The notes beneath the pieces were generated by a model. That model worked only from the letters and a program-made list of their open reading frames with translations, had not been told where the DNA came from and searched no databases. Source: an uncultured Alcaligenaceae bacterium (GTDB taxonomy: Bacteria; Pseudomonadota; Gammaproteobacteria; Burkholderiales; Burkholderiaceae_B). Taken from it: 6,148 nt of DNA. Shown here in pieces: positions 5,790-6,148 of this stretch. The translations under genes and the position numbers were made by a program. Location of the stretch: positions 1-6,148 of the forward strand of contig CALCPT010000550.1 in the NCBI GenBank assembly GCA_937897265.1. The letters run 5' to 3'. The number at the start of each line of letters is the position of its first letter. Position 1 is the stretch's first letter.

Positions 5790-6148
5790 ATGATTCATCA
5801 TAACTCTACTGATGCCTTCATGCACTTTATTTGGCCACACTTTTTATGGTGTTTTGCTTTAGTGCTCTCGCTGCCCCTGATTTATCTTTGGCTGCTGAAG
5901 CGCAAACATCGCTTTGCGTATACGTATCCAAGCCTCACAATCATCCGCCAAGCGCTCGGCCCGCGAAATTCTTGGCGTCGCCATACTCCACCAGCGTTGT
6001 TATGGCTGGCCTTGTGCGCTGCCGTATTTGGCATCGCAAGGCCCACTGCGCAGGTCACATTACCCGCAGACTATATGACCCTTGTGCTTGCGGTGGACGT
6101 CTCGCGCAGCATGCTAGCCGAAGACGTTGAACCTAACCGTATTCAAGC
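5790..6148 (+). CDS. Second BatA-like VWA protein, 3'-truncated by window end
   Basis: 119 codons are visible and the frame is open at the window edge. The ATG at 5790 has a good ribosome binding site. The family-typical N-terminus (MHFIWPHFLW) begins at Met11 (5820), so the shorter start stays possible. Hydrophobic segments lie at about residues 18-36 and 68-83, separated by a basic 31-residue loop with the YPSL motif (46-49) typical of BatA. The VWA domain opens with VLAVDVSRSM (Asp103, Ser105, Ser107: the first part of the metal site), then AEDVEPNRIQ. The same order, with AIDTSGSM and ATDVQPSRIE, is seen in the 335-aa VWA protein at 1595-2602, so the two are paralogues. The VWA part should be periplasmic. 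The gene is divergent from the protease with 34 bp between starts, so the two promoters must overlap each other or the coding ends. The remaining VWA domain and any C-terminal membrane segment are outside the window. Confidence 0.88.
   Translation, partial: MIHHNSTDAFMHFIWPHFLWCFALVLSLPLIYLWLLKRKHRFAYTYPSLTIIRQALGPRNSWRRHTPPALLWLALCAAVFGIARPTAQVTLPADYMTLVLAVDVSRSMLAEDVEPNRIQ
5797..5802 (-). promoter_or_regulatory. Possible -10 element for the protease gene
   Basis: On the minus strand TATGAT (5 of 6 to TATAAT) lies about 41 bases before the protease ATG, which would give a leader of roughly 35 bases. No good -35 hexamer is found at 16-18 bases, so the call is weak. The site overlaps the start of the divergent VWA gene if that gene begins at 5790. 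Confidence 0.25.

Noticed and set aside
5831..6130. Open frame of 99 codons on the plus strand
   Set aside because: It is an out-of-frame shadow of the second VWA gene, whose true frame (5790 onward) shows the BatA N-terminus and DVSRSM metal site but has no stop before the window ends.

Overview
The window looks like the end of a contig from a Gram-negative proteobacterium of intermediate GC. It is most likely a betaproteobacterium of the order Burkholderiales. That placement is inference: it rests on a Nudix-MBL fusion gene and a compact MoxR/DUF58/VWA locus, both of which I associate with that group. Genes are tightly packed, and I see no RNA genes, insertion sequences or CRISPR arrays.

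Layout. Bases 1-51 are not genomic: they are an untrimmed Illumina TruSeq/P5 adapter containing an 8-base i5 index. Genomic sequence starts at about 52, inside a plus-strand gene (54-1532, 5' end missing). That gene encodes a Nudix-type domain fused to a LACTB2-like metallo-beta-lactamase-fold hydrolase with a C-terminal winged helix. It converges on a minus-strand cluster, read in the order: membrane-anchored trypsin/HtrA-like serine protease without a PDZ domain (4847-5755), MoxR AAA+ ATPase (3691-4725), DUF58 protein (2607-3707) and a BatA-like membrane VWA protein (1595-2602). moxR, DUF58 and VWA are packed like an operon: a 17-bp overlap, then a 4-bp gap. The protease is separated from moxR by a 121-bp spacer built almost entirely of degenerate tandem repeats. 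Beyond the protease, 34 bp away and divergent, a second BatA-like VWA gene starts on the plus strand and runs off the window (5790-6148).

How the genes may work together. MoxR ATPases with DUF58 and VWA partners form chaperone-like systems that act on envelope, metal-loading or stress functions. Here MoxR and DUF58 should be cytoplasmic. By charge and hydrophobicity, both VWA proteins and the protease catalytic domain should face the periplasm. The plausible but untested picture is a two-sided envelope quality-control module: ATP-driven remodelling inside, paired VWA adaptors in the membrane and a tethered protease outside. The Nudix-MBL gene is probably an unrelated neighbour.
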